Shown here: positions 18,701-27,117 of the stretch, piece by piece | How positions within the stretch are numbered: the first letter of the stretch is position 1 | Layout: the number at the start of each line of letters is the position of its first letter | From: Actinobacteria bacterium UBA2279 | Lineage (GTDB): Bacteria; Actinomycetota; Coriobacteriia; Anaerosomatales; Anaerosomataceae | DNA length: 64,000 nucleotides | Direction of reading: 5' to 3' | Assembly (NCBI GenBank): GCA_002347365.1 | Contig: DDWT01000032.1 | Coordinates: 34,264-98,263, forward strand | Made by a program: the position numbers and the translations under genes | The notes under the pieces: generated by a model | Seen by the model: the letters and a program-made list of their open reading frames with translations, nothing else | The model's database searches: none | Told to the model about the DNA's origin: nothing

Positions 18701-19293
18701 TCGGTCAGTCCCTTGTCTGCAAGGACATCCGCTTTGAAGGCGATCTTGATCGTCTCGGCGGTCTCGGCGCTACTGTTGACCTCGCCCACGCCGTCAACGG
18801 ACTCGAGCGCAGGGATGACGACGTCGCGGACGGCCGCCTGCAGCTCCTCGGGTGAGTCGCCGCCCGAGACGGCGAACTTGAGGATCGGCTGCGAGCCCAT
18901 GCTCACGCGGCTCGTCGTGGATTCCATGATGTTGTCGGGAAGCTCCAGCGTCTTCAGGACCTCGTTGATGGCCGACTCGGCCAGATCCATGTCCGAGGAG
19001 TAGCTGAACTCGGCTACCACGACGGAGACCGAGTCGCTTGAGGTGGACTGCACCGTCTTCAGGCCGTCTATCTGGCCGATGGCCTGTTCGATCGGACGGG
19101 TCACCTTGTCATGCACGTCGGCGGGTGCGGCTCCCGGGTACGGCGTGACGATCGCGACGATCGGGATGGAGATGTCGGGCATCGTCTCTTTCTTCAGCAG
19201 GGTCGAAGAGTAGAGACCGCCGACGATGACCATGATCGCCGCCATGACGATGACGGCCGAGTTTCTCAGGCTGAAGCGCGTGATGCGGTCCAT
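15730..19293 (-). CDS. RND-family (HAE1-type) efflux transporter
   Basis: A 1187-residue inner-membrane RND pump. It has twelve expected membrane helices, with the proton-relay Asp pair in RVVDDSIVVIENIF on helix 4. Two large extracytoplasmic loops follow helices 1 and 7. The first loop is about 100 residues longer than usual, holding glycine repeats (GSAVGQIGGAVGQLGSAVG) and a helical stretch like an adaptor hairpin. No separate membrane-fusion or outer-membrane partner is nearby. The MarR gene just upstream, in the same direction, is its probable regulator. Confidence 0.9.
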   Translation of the reverse strand: MDRITRFSLRNSAVIVMAAIMVIVGGLYSSTLLKKETMPDISIPIVAIVTPYPGAAPADVHDKVTRPIEQAIGQIDGLKTVQSTSSDSVSVVVAEFSYSSDMDLAESAINEVLKTLELPDNIMESTTSRVSMGSQPILKFAVSGGDSPEELQAAVRDVVIPALESVDGVGEVNSSAETAETIKIAFKADVLADKGLTESGVIQQLQAANLSFPIGSVQIDSVDNPIRVSGAINSIEDLENLQIAIYPNANEMYADAFAQMGEGMGALGSAVGQIGGAVGQLGSAVGSIGTGMGDMAAGLGMQTGMVAALQDLQAQLLDAKIQLTGAQSVMRDLESQDATNTPEYMTADATATALETQVIPGLTSAVSGLKAQLAALQAAAGSATAPPSMPSMSAPSGSMTVSPDMEMGELEIELVSLGELADLSYDDGSGSSFSRAAGKPAVLFDIVKTQEANTVDTAQGVRDALEAVSSQLPADAEINYTYDGSVIIEDSIADMIREGLLGALFAFMIILLFLRNWRSTIISAISIPLSVIIALLAMKFVGVTMNIMTLGGLTVAIGRVVDDSIVVIENIFNHIQAGAERTPEMIRKATSEVSSAITSSTITTMAVFAPMALVEGIVGKIFTPFALTVAVALAASLLVSVTVVPLLAKWSLLDTKVKPRDEGNTRTGRAYRRTLEWALGHKGVVMVTAALLLAGSLALVPVIGMGFMSSMSEPYIQIDVEYPAGYAPADVDAALARIEKGLATEDHVIFYTTSVRSSGGFSMVGGGALSGNRGTVFVAFDPETDMTEAGKRMHALADPLLADGAEVKVGEISSMGGSANSVDLVVTGPTMEAIGTAATQIEGAIAGLDGLQNVTSNLSETRPQITVDVDQVKAADVGLNAAMVAGMVRGYVAEQSAGFIELDGRDTEVKYITQLGEVTSAQTIADHTLSTPLGDEIRIGDIADVAVIETPVSVLTRDGREFASVSAAVTVRDTSTVITAVEAAVGELDLPKGVEVETSGIASMMNESFKQLGIAMLVAIAAVYLVMVLTFGEAIAPLAIMFSLPLAIIGGIVGLFITGQPLDMPAMIGALMLIGLVTTNAIMFIERVNQKLADGLSRHDALLDAGANRMRPIMMTALTTIMALIPMASGMGGGVMSSQSLAIIVVGGLTTSTALTLIVVPVVYDLLENRKERLLHMVRKPAPVPAE

Positions 19294-19354
19294 GTGGTTC
19301 CTTTCCGTGACAGGCGAATGCCTGCGGTTACGTGATGCGTATCCGTGGGCGGGG

Positions 19355-19831
19355 CTAGCCGTTCTCGGCTGCCATCGTCTCGATGAGGGTTGCCATGACG
19401 CGTGCGAGCACGCGGAGGTCTTCAGGCGGCAGTGTAGCGGTGTACCGGCGCATCGCTTCGCGCCGCTCCTGCTCCGCTTCTTCGAGGCGCGCCAGCCCCG
19501 TCTCGCTGAGTGTGACGTGCACGACCCTGCGGTCGGATGCGTCGTGCTCTCGTCTGACGAGCTCGCGGTCCTCTAGCGTCTGGAGCGCCATGGAGGCCGC
19601 GGAGTTCTTCATCCCGCACGATTCGGCCACGTCAGATACGCGCATCGGACCGACGTCGCGCAGCGTACGCAACAGCAGGTAGTGGGGCAGGGCAAGGTCG
19701 GTGGAACTCGAGCCCAGGCCATAGCGCCCATTCATCATGCGCGCCATCAGGATGGCTCCAGCGCCGATCTCGTCGAGCAGCGCGTCAGCATCCATGTGGT
19801 CGATATTAGTTTCATGCGCTGAATGGTTCAT
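19355..19831 (-). CDS. MarR-family transcriptional regulator
   Basis: A 158-residue winged-helix regulator. The HTH region is MRVSDVAESCGMKNSAASMALQ (split here as residues 65-86), followed by the wing DASDRRVVHVTLSETG. It lies 61 bp upstream of the RND gene on the same strand, so it likely represses its own pump operon. ATG 19831 overlaps two operator-like repeats; a second Met at codon 13 is an alternative start. Confidence 0.87.
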   Translation of the reverse strand: MNHSAHETNIDHMDADALLDEIGAGAILMARMMNGRYGLGSSSTDLALPHYLLLRTLRDVGPMRVSDVAESCGMKNSAASMALQTLEDRELVRREHDASDRRVVHVTLSETGLARLEEAEQERREAMRRYTATLPPEDLRVLARVMATLIETMAAENG

Positions 19832-19839
19832 GCGCTGAA
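19811..19839. promoter_or_regulatory. Tandem MarR operator candidates
   Basis: Two identical 13-bp copies of TTCATGCGCTGAA at 19811-19823 and 19827-19839 overlap the MarR start codon. Each is a near-palindrome (TTCA...TGAA). The position suits autorepression. Binding is inferred. Confidence 0.6.
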
Positions 19840-19938
19840 CTATATGCACACGCCAGGTATCCGTCAACTCGCGGAAGCGAGATCGATACAGCGCGGGTAC
19901 ACTGATGTCGAGTGAATGCATTCGGCGAAAGGGTGCGC

Positions 19939-21006
19939 ATGCCCGCTCAAGCCACCATCACCATCGATCTCTCGAAGATCACCGAGAACGCCCGCCGTGT
20001 CGTCGAGGCGCTCGGCGGACGCGAAGTCTTCGGCGTCACCAAGGTGACCTGCGGTTCGCCGGAGGTCGCGCGCGCGATGCTCGCAGGCGGCGTGACCGGG
20101 CTCGCCGATTCGCGGCTCGAGAACCTCGCAGGTCTGCGCGACGCGGGTATCACCGCGCCGCTGTGGCTGCTGCGCGCTCCCGTGCCTTCGCTTGCCGAGG
20201 AGACCGTGCGAGTCGCAGACGTCTCGCTGGAGAGCGAGATCGAGACTGTCGTGGCGCTCGATATCGCTGCCGGGCGTCTCGGCAGAAGGCACGCCGTGGT
20301 GGCTATGGTGGACCTCGGCGACCTGCGCGAAGGCATGATGCCCGAGGATCTGCCGGCGTTCGTGGACGCCGTGGAGGCGCTGCCCAACATCGACCTGCAT
20401 GGCGTCGGTGTGAGCCTCACCTGCTACGGGGCGATCGTGCCGACCGCCGAGAACCTGAGCGAGCTGGTCGCGCTTACGCAGTCTACAGAAGCGCGCATCG
20501 GGCGCCGACTCTACGTAAGCGGCGGCATGTCGAGTTCGCTGGACGCGCTCGTTCAGGGCGTCCTGCCGGAGCGCGTGGACGGCTTGCGCATCGGCGAAAG
20601 CATCCTGTTGGGCGTGAGCACCGTGACGCGCGACCCCATCCTCGACCTGCACACGGATGCGATCGTTGCACAAGCCCCCGTCATCGAGGTCATGCGCAAG
20701 CCGAGCAAGCCGCGCGGCATCAGTGCGCAGGACGCGTTCGGCGGACGGCCGGTCTTCGAGGATCGCGGCGAGCGGCTGCGTGCGATCTGCGCGGTCGGCC
20801 GGCAGGATGCGCCGCCCGAGGGACTGCGGCCGCTGGATGAGGGCGTGGAAGTGCTGGGCGCGTCAAGCGACCATCTCGTCCTGGATGTGGACGCGATGCC
20901 CACCGCGCCGCAGGTGGGGGACACGCTGCGCTTCGTGCCGGACTACAGCGCGACACTGCGGTTGTTCACCTCACCATACGTGGACAAGGCCTACATCGGA
21001 GCCTAG
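19939..21006 (+). CDS. orr: Alanine/ornithine racemase-family PLP enzyme (probable ornithine racemase)
   Basis: A 355-residue fold type III PLP racemase. The PLP lysine sits in FGVTKVTCG near residue 35, in place of the alanine racemase KANAYG motif. Ornithine racemase converts L-ornithine to the D-form used by OraSE. The length and the GVTK motif match the ornithine-racemase subgroup rather than Alr. ATG 19939 follows GAAAGGG. It is divergent from the MarR gene and overlaps the end of the truncated kinase by 4 bp. Confidence 0.83.
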   Translation: MPAQATITIDLSKITENARRVVEALGGREVFGVTKVTCGSPEVARAMLAGGVTGLADSRLENLAGLRDAGITAPLWLLRAPVPSLAEETVRVADVSLESEIETVVALDIAAGRLGRRHAVVAMVDLGDLREGMMPEDLPAFVDAVEALPNIDLHGVGVSLTCYGAIVPTAENLSELVALTQSTEARIGRRLYVSGGMSSSLDALVQGVLPERVDGLRIGESILLGVSTVTRDPILDLHTDAIVAQAPVIEVMRKPSKPRGISAQDAFGGRPVFEDRGERLRAICAVGRQDAPPEGLRPLDEGVEVLGASSDHLVLDVDAMPTAPQVGDTLRFVPDYSATLRLFTSPYVDKAYIGA

Positions 21007-22001
21007 GTGTTGTGCGCCTGATCTCGCGGGGGGCTGTTCTCGGCGGGCAATGAGACCGTGAAGGTCGTACCGACAGCCTCGGCGCTTTGCACGTCGATCT
21101 TCCCGCCGTGAGCCGTCACGCTGGTGTTCGCGATCGCAAGACCAAGCCCGAAGCTGCCGCTCTCTCTAGCGCGTGCGGTGTCCACGCGATGGAAGCGCTC
21201 GAACACGCGTGGGAGTTCGGAGGCTGGGATTCCAACTCCGGTATCCGAAACGTTCACGTGGACAACACTCCAGTCGCGCTCGATCCGGATATCGACATTC
21301 CCGTCTGCGGGGGTGTACTTGATCGCGTTCTCCATGAGATTAGCGAAGACCTGGCGGAGCTGCTCGACATCGCCTTCCACGGTCAAATCGATCTCTGTGG
21401 GAGCCGAGACGGTGAGCTTGATCGAGCGTCCCTCGGCCACGGGCGTGAACTCGGTGTGCAATGTGCTAAGCACGTCTCCGAGCGCCACCCGGGGCCGGTT
21501 TCCGGGCCCCGCCTGCTCGACGCGGGCCAGGGTCAGCATCTGCTCGGTGAGTCGCGTCATCCGGTCGACGTCGCCTTCCATGGCGCGCATCATCTCGCGA
21601 AGTTCATCGGCTTCGCGAGGACGTGATCGTGCGAGGCTGAGTTGCGTCTTGAGCATGCCGAGCGGGGTGCGCAGCTCGTGCGACACGTCGGAGGTCAGCT
21701 GCCGCTCGTGCTGGAACGACTCATCCAGGCGCTCGAGCATCGTGTTGAACGTCTGTGCCAGGCCGCCGACTTCGTCGTCCGTCTGCTGCGCCTCGATGCG
21801 CTGGCTCAGATCCGCCGCACTGATCCGTCGGGCGGTCTCTGTGATGTCGGCTACGGGAGCGAGCGCGCGTTTGGTGAGGAAGAGCCCGCCCGAGGCCGAG
21901 AGAAGCAGTACGAGCGGGATGGCGATGGCGAAGCTGACGAGGACTTGCTGCGTCCGGGTAAGGCCAGGATTAAGAGCGCTGAGAAACCCGCTCGGGATCT
22001 C
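21003..22001 (-). pseudogene. N-terminally truncated sensor histidine kinase
   Basis: An open frame encoding the C-terminal part of an OmpR-partner kinase: second membrane helix (VSFAIAIPLVLLLSASGGLF), HAMP (ALAPVADITETARRISA), HisKA with DVSHELRTP, and HATPase motifs (NAIKYTP, DTGVGIP, GLGLAI). The frame opens after a TGA at 22002-22004, but no ATG, GTG or TTG occurs before the Met at 21740. The first helix and sensor domain are missing. It may be a dead gene, or be made as a soluble kinase from ATG 21740 (245 residues). Confidence 0.75.
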
Positions 22002-22030
22002 TCAGGTTCGCTCAGCGGTCTCACAGGTTG
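22001..22030 (+). promoter_or_regulatory. Decameric direct repeats upstream of secreted-protein gene
   Basis: CTCAGGTTCG, CTCAGCGGTC and TCACAGGTTG follow each other at exact 10-bp spacing, the periodicity expected for OmpR/PhoB-type regulators. A related pair lies before the response-regulator gene. This suggests that the neighbouring regulator controls both. Inferred. Confidence 0.5.
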
Positions 22031-22079
22031 CCGGGCGCAGGATGCAGTAGTCCGCAACAACATGTGAAAGGAGTCCGAG

Positions 22080-22331
22080 ATGGATAAGCGCAAGAAGGTC
22101 ACGCTGATCTCCGCGATGGCTGCGGCTCTGGCGACGAGTGCTTTGGTCGCGACTGCCGCACTGGCTACTCCGGCCCAGACGCCGGCGCCGGCCGACAAGG
22201 CGAGCGCAGTAGCGTCTCAGCCCGCCGAGGCTGCCGAGACCGACGGAGTCAACCACGAGTTCGACGGCGAAGAGGTCGGCAACAATGGCGACGGCGTCGC
22301 GGATGCCGGCGACGCGCTCGAGACCAAGTAG
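22080..22331 (+). CDS. Small secreted acidic protein
   Basis: An 83-residue protein with a signal peptide (MDKRKKVTLISAMAAALATS...ALATP) and an acidic mature region rich in Glu, Asp and Gly (DGEEVGNNGDGVADAGDA). ATG 22080 follows GAAAGGAG. The mature segment loosely resembles a calcium-binding DxDxDG loop but does not match one. A strong terminator follows. Its upstream repeats link it to the adjacent two-component system. Function unknown. Confidence 0.75.
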   Translation: MDKRKKVTLISAMAAALATSALVATAALATPAQTPAPADKASAVASQPAEAAETDGVNHEFDGEEVGNNGDGVADAGDALETK

Positions 22332-22356
22332 CACCTGTTCTACCCCTCTCTCCTAG

Positions 22357-22386
22357 CGAAGAGCTCCCGTTTCCGGGGGCTCTTCG
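22357..22386 (+). terminator. Stem-loop terminator after the small secreted protein
   Basis: CGAAGAGCTCCCG pairs with CCGGGGGCTCTTCG around a short TTT-containing loop, a 12-13 bp GC-rich stem. There is no long T tract, so termination strength is uncertain. Confidence 0.6.
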
Positions 22387-22429
22387 TCGTGTCGCTCGTA
22401 CACGGGGTATGGTGGGGGTACGAAGAACT

Positions 22430-22450
22430 CTCAGCGTTTACTCAGGTTCG
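22430..22450 (+). promoter_or_regulatory. CTCAG direct repeats upstream of response regulator
   Basis: CTCAGCG at 22430 and CTCAGGTTCG at 22441 repeat with 11-bp spacing, matching the repeats at 22001-22030. This is a candidate autoregulatory site for the OmpR-family regulator just downstream. Confidence 0.45.
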
Positions 22451-22496
22451 CGGACGCACCATGGTCATACGTTCGGCAATCGAAGGATTCTCGCGC

Positions 22497-23174
22497 ATGC
22501 GTCTACTGGTGGTCGAAGATGAAGTCCGACTCGCGTCCTACCTCAAGCGGGGGCTGGAGGCCGAAGGCTACGCCGTCGACATCGCTGCGACCGGTACCGA
22601 TGGTCTATGGATGGCCACCGAGCAGCCTTACGACGCGATGCTGCTCGACATCATGTTGCCGGGCATGAACGGCTACAAGGTCTGCGAGGAGCTGCGCCAG
22701 AAGGGCAACTGGGTCCCTATCCTGATGCTCACCGCCAAAGACGGCGAGTACGATGAGGCCGAAGCCCTGGACACCGGCGCGGATGACTTCCTCTCCAAGC
22801 CCTTCTCGTTCGTCGTGTTGCTTGCACGGCTTCGTGCGCTGCTGCGACGCGGTTCTGCCGAGCGGCCCCCGGTGCTCGCGACAGGAGACCTGACGCTGGA
22901 TCCTTCCTCGCGATTGGTCGCACGCGGCGGTGTACGGATCGACCTCACGCCACGCGAGTACGCGCTCCTTGAGTTCTTCATGCGTCACCCCGGGGACGTG
23001 TTGCCCAAGCGAGACATCATCGAGCACGTGTGGGACTGGGAGTTCGAAGGCGACCCGAACATCATCGAGGTGTACGTGGGATACCTCCGCAAGAAGATCG
23101 ACGTGCCCTTCGGCTGCGATTCGCTCAAGACCGTGCGTGGCGCGGGCTACCGTCTGGACGCCTCCAATGGCTGA
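22497..23174 (+). CDS. OmpR-family response regulator
   Basis: A 225-residue regulator with receiver domain (VVEDEV acidic pair, phospho-acceptor Asp51 in LLDIMLPG, Lys in LSKPFSF) and a C-terminal winged helix (LTPREYALLEFFM ... GYRLDA). ATG 22497 follows GAAGGA; longer starts would be outside the receiver fold. Its end overlaps the kinase start by 8 bp, forming a classic two-component operon. Confidence 0.93.
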   Translation: MRLLVVEDEVRLASYLKRGLEAEGYAVDIAATGTDGLWMATEQPYDAMLLDIMLPGMNGYKVCEELRQKGNWVPILMLTAKDGEYDEAEALDTGADDFLSKPFSFVVLLARLRALLRRGSAERPPVLATGDLTLDPSSRLVARGGVRIDLTPREYALLEFFMRHPGDVLPKRDIIEHVWDWEFEGDPNIIEVYVGYLRKKIDVPFGCDSLKTVRGAGYRLDASNG

Positions 23175-24567
23175 GATCAAGACACGTCTGCGTTCTCTCA
23201 CCGGCGGGATCCGCTTCCGGACAACCGCGCTGGCTACGCTGGCGGTCGCCGTCGCACTCGCGGCTAGCGGTGTCGCACTCGTCTACGTGTCGCGGGCCGG
23301 GCTTCGTGACTCCGTGCAGGCGGCTGCCGAGACACGCGCACAAGACATCGCAGTACTCGCCGAGCAAGACTTGCTGCCCGTACCCCTGCCCGGTCGCGGC
23401 GATGCTCTCGTCGCGCAGGTCGTGGGAGGGAACGACCGCGTGCTCTCGTGGACCGCAGACATCGAGGGTGAAGGGCCGCTCGGCGGCGAACGCCTCGAAG
23501 CGGGTCAGCAGATCACCCGAGATATCACGCAGGCAGATGCCGGGGATTCTCAGGCCCAAGGTGGCGCTTTTGGCGAAGATAGGGCGCTTCTCGTGGCGCG
23601 CGGTGTCTCGACCCCGAACGGCACGGTAACGGTCATCGTGGTCGCCTCGCTCGGCGTCGTGGACAGATCGATCGGAGTGTTCCAAAACGTGCTTCTGATC
23701 GTCTTGCCGCTGATCTTGGCCGTGACAGCGGTGATCGTGTGGCTGCTCACCGGTCGCGCGCTGGCGCCTGTTGAGGGCATACGGCTGCGCGCGGCGGAGA
23801 TATCCGCGTCAGAGCCGGGACGTCGCGTACCGGTACCGGCTTCGACCGACGAGGTACACCGGCTGGCGCTCACGATCAACGAGATGCTCGACCGTCTCGA
23901 GGACTCGGCCGAGCGGCAACGGCGTTTCGTGGGAGACGCCTCGCACGAGCTCCGCAGTCCGGTGGCGGCCGTCCAGACGATGCTCGACGTCGCACAACTT
24001 CATCCCGGCAGTGTCGACGTCCCGACGTTGCTGGAAGACGTCCGCCGGGAGAATGCGCGCCTCGAGGGTCTGACACATGACATGCTCATGCTTGCCCGTC
24101 ATGCTGAGCGCGCGATAGATACCGGCACGTTGAGTGTCGATCTTGAGCGCGTGCTTGCCGATGAGATCGTCTCGGCAAGTGCTCGCTCAGCTGTGCCAGT
24201 GCTCCTCGAGGCCACCGGCCCCCTGATGGTGGTGGGCGATCGCGCACAGCTTGGACGCGTCTTGCGCAACCTGCTCGATAACGCGCTGCGTCACGCAGAA
24301 TCCACGGTCTGGGTGGACGCAGGCGTGGAAGGTGCGGACGTGGTGATGCAGGTCAGCGACGACGGCGTCGGCATTGCCGAGGCCGATCAGGAACGCGTCT
24401 TCGAGCGTTTCGTCCGTCTGGATGAGGGTCGTGCCCGTGCTGATGGCGGCGCCGGTCTTGGACTCGCCGTCTGTAGAGCGCTCATCGAGGCACACGGCGG
24501 CAGCGTGCGCGTGGTCGACCCGCTGCGCGGCGGCGCGACACTCGAGGTCCGGCTGCCGAAGGCGTAG
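23167..24567 (+). CDS. Sensor histidine kinase
   Basis: A 466-residue membrane kinase. First helix near residues 18-42, an extracytoplasmic sensor of about 130 residues, second helix near 180-200 (VLLIVLPLILAVTAVIVWLL), HAMP, HisKA with phospho-His in GDASHELRSPV, and HATPase with NALRHA, DDGVGI and GLGLAV. It partners the overlapping response regulator. Unlike the nearby truncated kinase it is complete. The signal is unknown. Confidence 0.92.
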   Translation: MAEIKTRLRSLTGGIRFRTTALATLAVAVALAASGVALVYVSRAGLRDSVQAAAETRAQDIAVLAEQDLLPVPLPGRGDALVAQVVGGNDRVLSWTADIEGEGPLGGERLEAGQQITRDITQADAGDSQAQGGAFGEDRALLVARGVSTPNGTVTVIVVASLGVVDRSIGVFQNVLLIVLPLILAVTAVIVWLLTGRALAPVEGIRLRAAEISASEPGRRVPVPASTDEVHRLALTINEMLDRLEDSAERQRRFVGDASHELRSPVAAVQTMLDVAQLHPGSVDVPTLLEDVRRENARLEGLTHDMLMLARHAERAIDTGTLSVDLERVLADEIVSASARSAVPVLLEATGPLMVVGDRAQLGRVLRNLLDNALRHAESTVWVDAGVEGADVVMQVSDDGVGIAEADQERVFERFVRLDEGRARADGGAGLGLAVCRALIEAHGGSVRVVDPLRGGATLEVRLPKA

Positions 24568-24601
24568 TGGGCGCCCATTCCCGCTATTCGGCCTCATCCA
24601 G

Positions 24602-24623
24602 CGATGTACAGCAAACTACATCG
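24602..24623. promoter_or_regulatory. Inverted repeat upstream of the M6 protease
   Basis: CGATGTA and TACATCG form a perfect 7-bp inverted repeat with an 8-bp spacer, 130 bp before the protease start. A 13-bp tandem repeat (CGGGCACCCGCAA type) follows at 24667-24691. These could be operator elements. Confidence 0.35.
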
Positions 24624-24752
24624 TATGTTCGCTTGTCTGGTCGCCTATCCCCGGTCGTACGATAAAGGGCACCCGCAACGGGCACCCGCAAACGCAGCAG
24701 GGGCGCGTCGTCTGCCGTAAGCATGCGGCGCATGGCACGTGGGGAGGCGCAT

Positions 24753-27008
24753 ATGCGAGGGAAGACCAGGCAGTTCGTAGCGCTGGTGGCGATCCTGGCG
24801 CTCATTGTCCCTGCTACCGCGATGGCTGTGGTCCCGCGAGATGCGGTGGACACTCGTGGATGGGGTGCGAGAAGCGACAAGCGTGCTCATCCCCTCGGCG
24901 ACAAGCAGGCGGACCTGAAGAAGCAGGCGATCGAGGCCCTACTCAAAGGCAAGGCCGGCGGCGCGACCTACGAGGTGGAGAGCGGCGAGTTCGTCGAGGT
25001 CGCGAGTGTGGGCGAGGGCGATGTATGGACCGTCCCGGGCGAGTTTGCAGACTACCCGCACAACAAGATCCCTGAGCCTGATCGAACGGTGGACAACTCC
25101 ACGATCTGGGTCGAGGACTTCAGCAGGGATTACTACCGCGAGATGCTCTTCGAGGATGCTCCAGGCGTTAACTCGATGCGCGAGTACTTCCTCGAGCAGT
25201 CGAGCGGCCGGTACACGGTCAAAGGCGATGTGGCCGAGTGGGTTCCGGTTCCCGGCGACGCGGTCACCTACGACGATGGCGACCCCGGCCCCGGCACCGC
25301 CACCAACGTCTGGCAGTTCCTCATCGACTCCGTCGACGGCTGGTACGACATGCAGATAGCCGCAGGCAAGACGCCCGCACAGATCGACGAGTACCTCGCG
25401 GGCTTCGACGTCTGGGACCGCTACGACTTTGACGGTGATGGTGAGTTCAATGAGCCCGACGGCTACGTCGACCACTTCCAGTCGCTGCACTCCGGCGAAG
25501 GCAACGAGGCCGGCGGCGGTGAGCTGGGCGACGACTCCATCTGGAGCCACAGCTGGTATGCGTATTACACGCTGATCGGCGAAGAGGGGCCGATCGTTCC
25601 CGGCGACACCCCCCAAGCGAACCTGTACGGCGGCATCCAGGTCGGCGACAGCGGCTACTGGATCGGCGACTACACCATTCAGCCTGAGAACGGCGGCGTA
25701 GGCGTGTTCACGCACGAGTACACGCACGACCTGGGCATACCGGACCTCTACGACACGACCGGCACCGGCGAGAACGGAACCGCGTTCTGGACGCTTATGT
25801 CGTCGGGATCCTGGCTGTCGGAGAGCCCGTGGGATCTCGGCTCCAAGCCGAATCACCTCGGCTCATGGGAGAAGCTGCACCTGGGTTGGCTGGACTACGC
25901 GCAGGCCGAGTCAGGCAAGCGTTCGGTCCATACCCTGGGCCCTGCCGAGTACAACAACACCAAGGCACAGGCACTCGTGGTGAACCTGCCGGACAAGCTT
26001 GTCGAGCAAGACATCGGCGACCCGTACAAGGGTGAGTGGTTCTTCTACAGCGGTGCCGGCGACAACCTCGACAACTACATGTACCGCCCGGTGACGCTCC
26101 CGGCCGGAGCGGTTCTCTCGGCCATGGTCAGCTATCAGATCGAGCTCAACTGGGACTACGCATACGTGGTCGTTTCAACCAACGGCGGCCTTAGCTGGCA
26201 GAGCGTTGAGACGAACCTGTCGACGACCACAAACCCCAACGGCCAGAACTTCGGTTTCGGCATCACGGGTTCCACCAAGAAGTGGACCAGGCTCACGGCC
26301 GATCTCTCGGCGTACGAAGGTGACGTGCTCGTGGGCTTCCGGTACTGGACCGACGGCGCGCTCACCGAGCCTGGCTTCATGGCGGACGAGGTGGAGATCA
26401 CCGACTATCCGCTGGATGGCGCCGAGATCGACGACGGCACGTGGACGTTCGATGGTTTCAAGCGGACGACCGGTTTCGAGTCCGGCTACTACGTCAACTA
26501 CTACCTGGCCGAGTTCAGACAGTACTGGGGTTATGACGAGACGCTGCGCAATGCGTACAACTGGGGCTTCGAGAAGGGCAAAGACGCCGCGATCAACTGG
26601 GCCGAGCGCTTCCCGTACCAGGACGGGCTGCTCATCTGGTACTGCGATGACTCGCAGACCGACAACAACGTGGGCGTGCACCCCGGTAGCGGCTTCGCGC
26701 TCGTCATAGACGCGCATCCGGTGCCCCTGATACGGCCCGACAAGAAGGTCTGGCGCAATCGCATCCAGAGCTACGACTCCACATTCGGCTTCGACGCGAC
26801 CGACGCGCTCGCGCTGCACTACAACAGCAGGGACTGCTCTATCCCGAGCCTGGCGGCAGTGCCGGTCTTCAACGACACGCTGTCGTACTGGGATCCTAAG
26901 AATCCCACCGGTAGCGTCATCACACCGGTGACCGGGACCAAGATCGAGGTTCTCGGACTAAGCTCTGACGGCATGTACATGGATGTGCGGGTGGCGCCTG
27001 CCAAGTAG
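24753..27008 (+). CDS. Secreted M6-family (immune inhibitor A-like) metalloprotease
   Basis: A 751-residue exported zinc protease. The signal peptide covers residues 1-25 (FVALVAILALIVPATAMA). The zinc motif HExxHxxGxxD is HEYTHDLGIPD at about residue 321, characteristic of peptidase family M6. A DFDGDGEFNEPDG calcium-like loop precedes it. The C-terminal half contains a MAM-like jelly-roll segment and a domain typical of InhA enzymes. ATG 24753 follows GGGAGGC. It likely digests extracellular protein, supplying amino acids such as arginine and ornithine for fermentation (inference). Confidence 0.9.
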   Translation: MRGKTRQFVALVAILALIVPATAMAVVPRDAVDTRGWGARSDKRAHPLGDKQADLKKQAIEALLKGKAGGATYEVESGEFVEVASVGEGDVWTVPGEFADYPHNKIPEPDRTVDNSTIWVEDFSRDYYREMLFEDAPGVNSMREYFLEQSSGRYTVKGDVAEWVPVPGDAVTYDDGDPGPGTATNVWQFLIDSVDGWYDMQIAAGKTPAQIDEYLAGFDVWDRYDFDGDGEFNEPDGYVDHFQSLHSGEGNEAGGGELGDDSIWSHSWYAYYTLIGEEGPIVPGDTPQANLYGGIQVGDSGYWIGDYTIQPENGGVGVFTHEYTHDLGIPDLYDTTGTGENGTAFWTLMSSGSWLSESPWDLGSKPNHLGSWEKLHLGWLDYAQAESGKRSVHTLGPAEYNNTKAQALVVNLPDKLVEQDIGDPYKGEWFFYSGAGDNLDNYMYRPVTLPAGAVLSAMVSYQIELNWDYAYVVVSTNGGLSWQSVETNLSTTTNPNGQNFGFGITGSTKKWTRLTADLSAYEGDVLVGFRYWTDGALTEPGFMADEVEITDYPLDGAEIDDGTWTFDGFKRTTGFESGYYVNYYLAEFRQYWGYDETLRNAYNWGFEKGKDAAINWAERFPYQDGLLIWYCDDSQTDNNVGVHPGSGFALVIDAHPVPLIRPDKKVWRNRIQSYDSTFGFDATDALALHYNSRDCSIPSLAAVPVFNDTLSYWDPKNPTGSVITPVTGTKIEVLGLSSDGMYMDVRVAPAK

Positions 27009-27032
27009 AGGGGGGCGGTGCACGCGACACAA

Positions 27033-27061
27033 GGGGGGCGGCGCAGCGCGCGTCGCCCCCC
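27033..27061 (+). terminator. GC-rich stem-loop after the M6 protease
   Basis: GGGGGGCG pairs with CGCCCCCC with a 13-base loop between the convergent protease and sugar-dehydrogenase genes. It lacks a T tract; a bidirectional terminator role is plausible. Confidence 0.5.
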
Positions 27062-27117
27062 TACACATCTCCGGACGGAGCATGCTTCTGGCAGGATGAG
27101 TCTGCTCGGCTGGCGCG

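Noticed and set aside
17053..18855. A 600-codon open frame opposite the RND transporter
   Set aside because: Same antisense effect of high GC third positions; composition is implausible and the RND gene is clear.
24667..24691. A CRISPR-like or minisatellite array
   Set aside because: Only two copies of a 12-13 bp unit; no spacers and no cas genes in the window.
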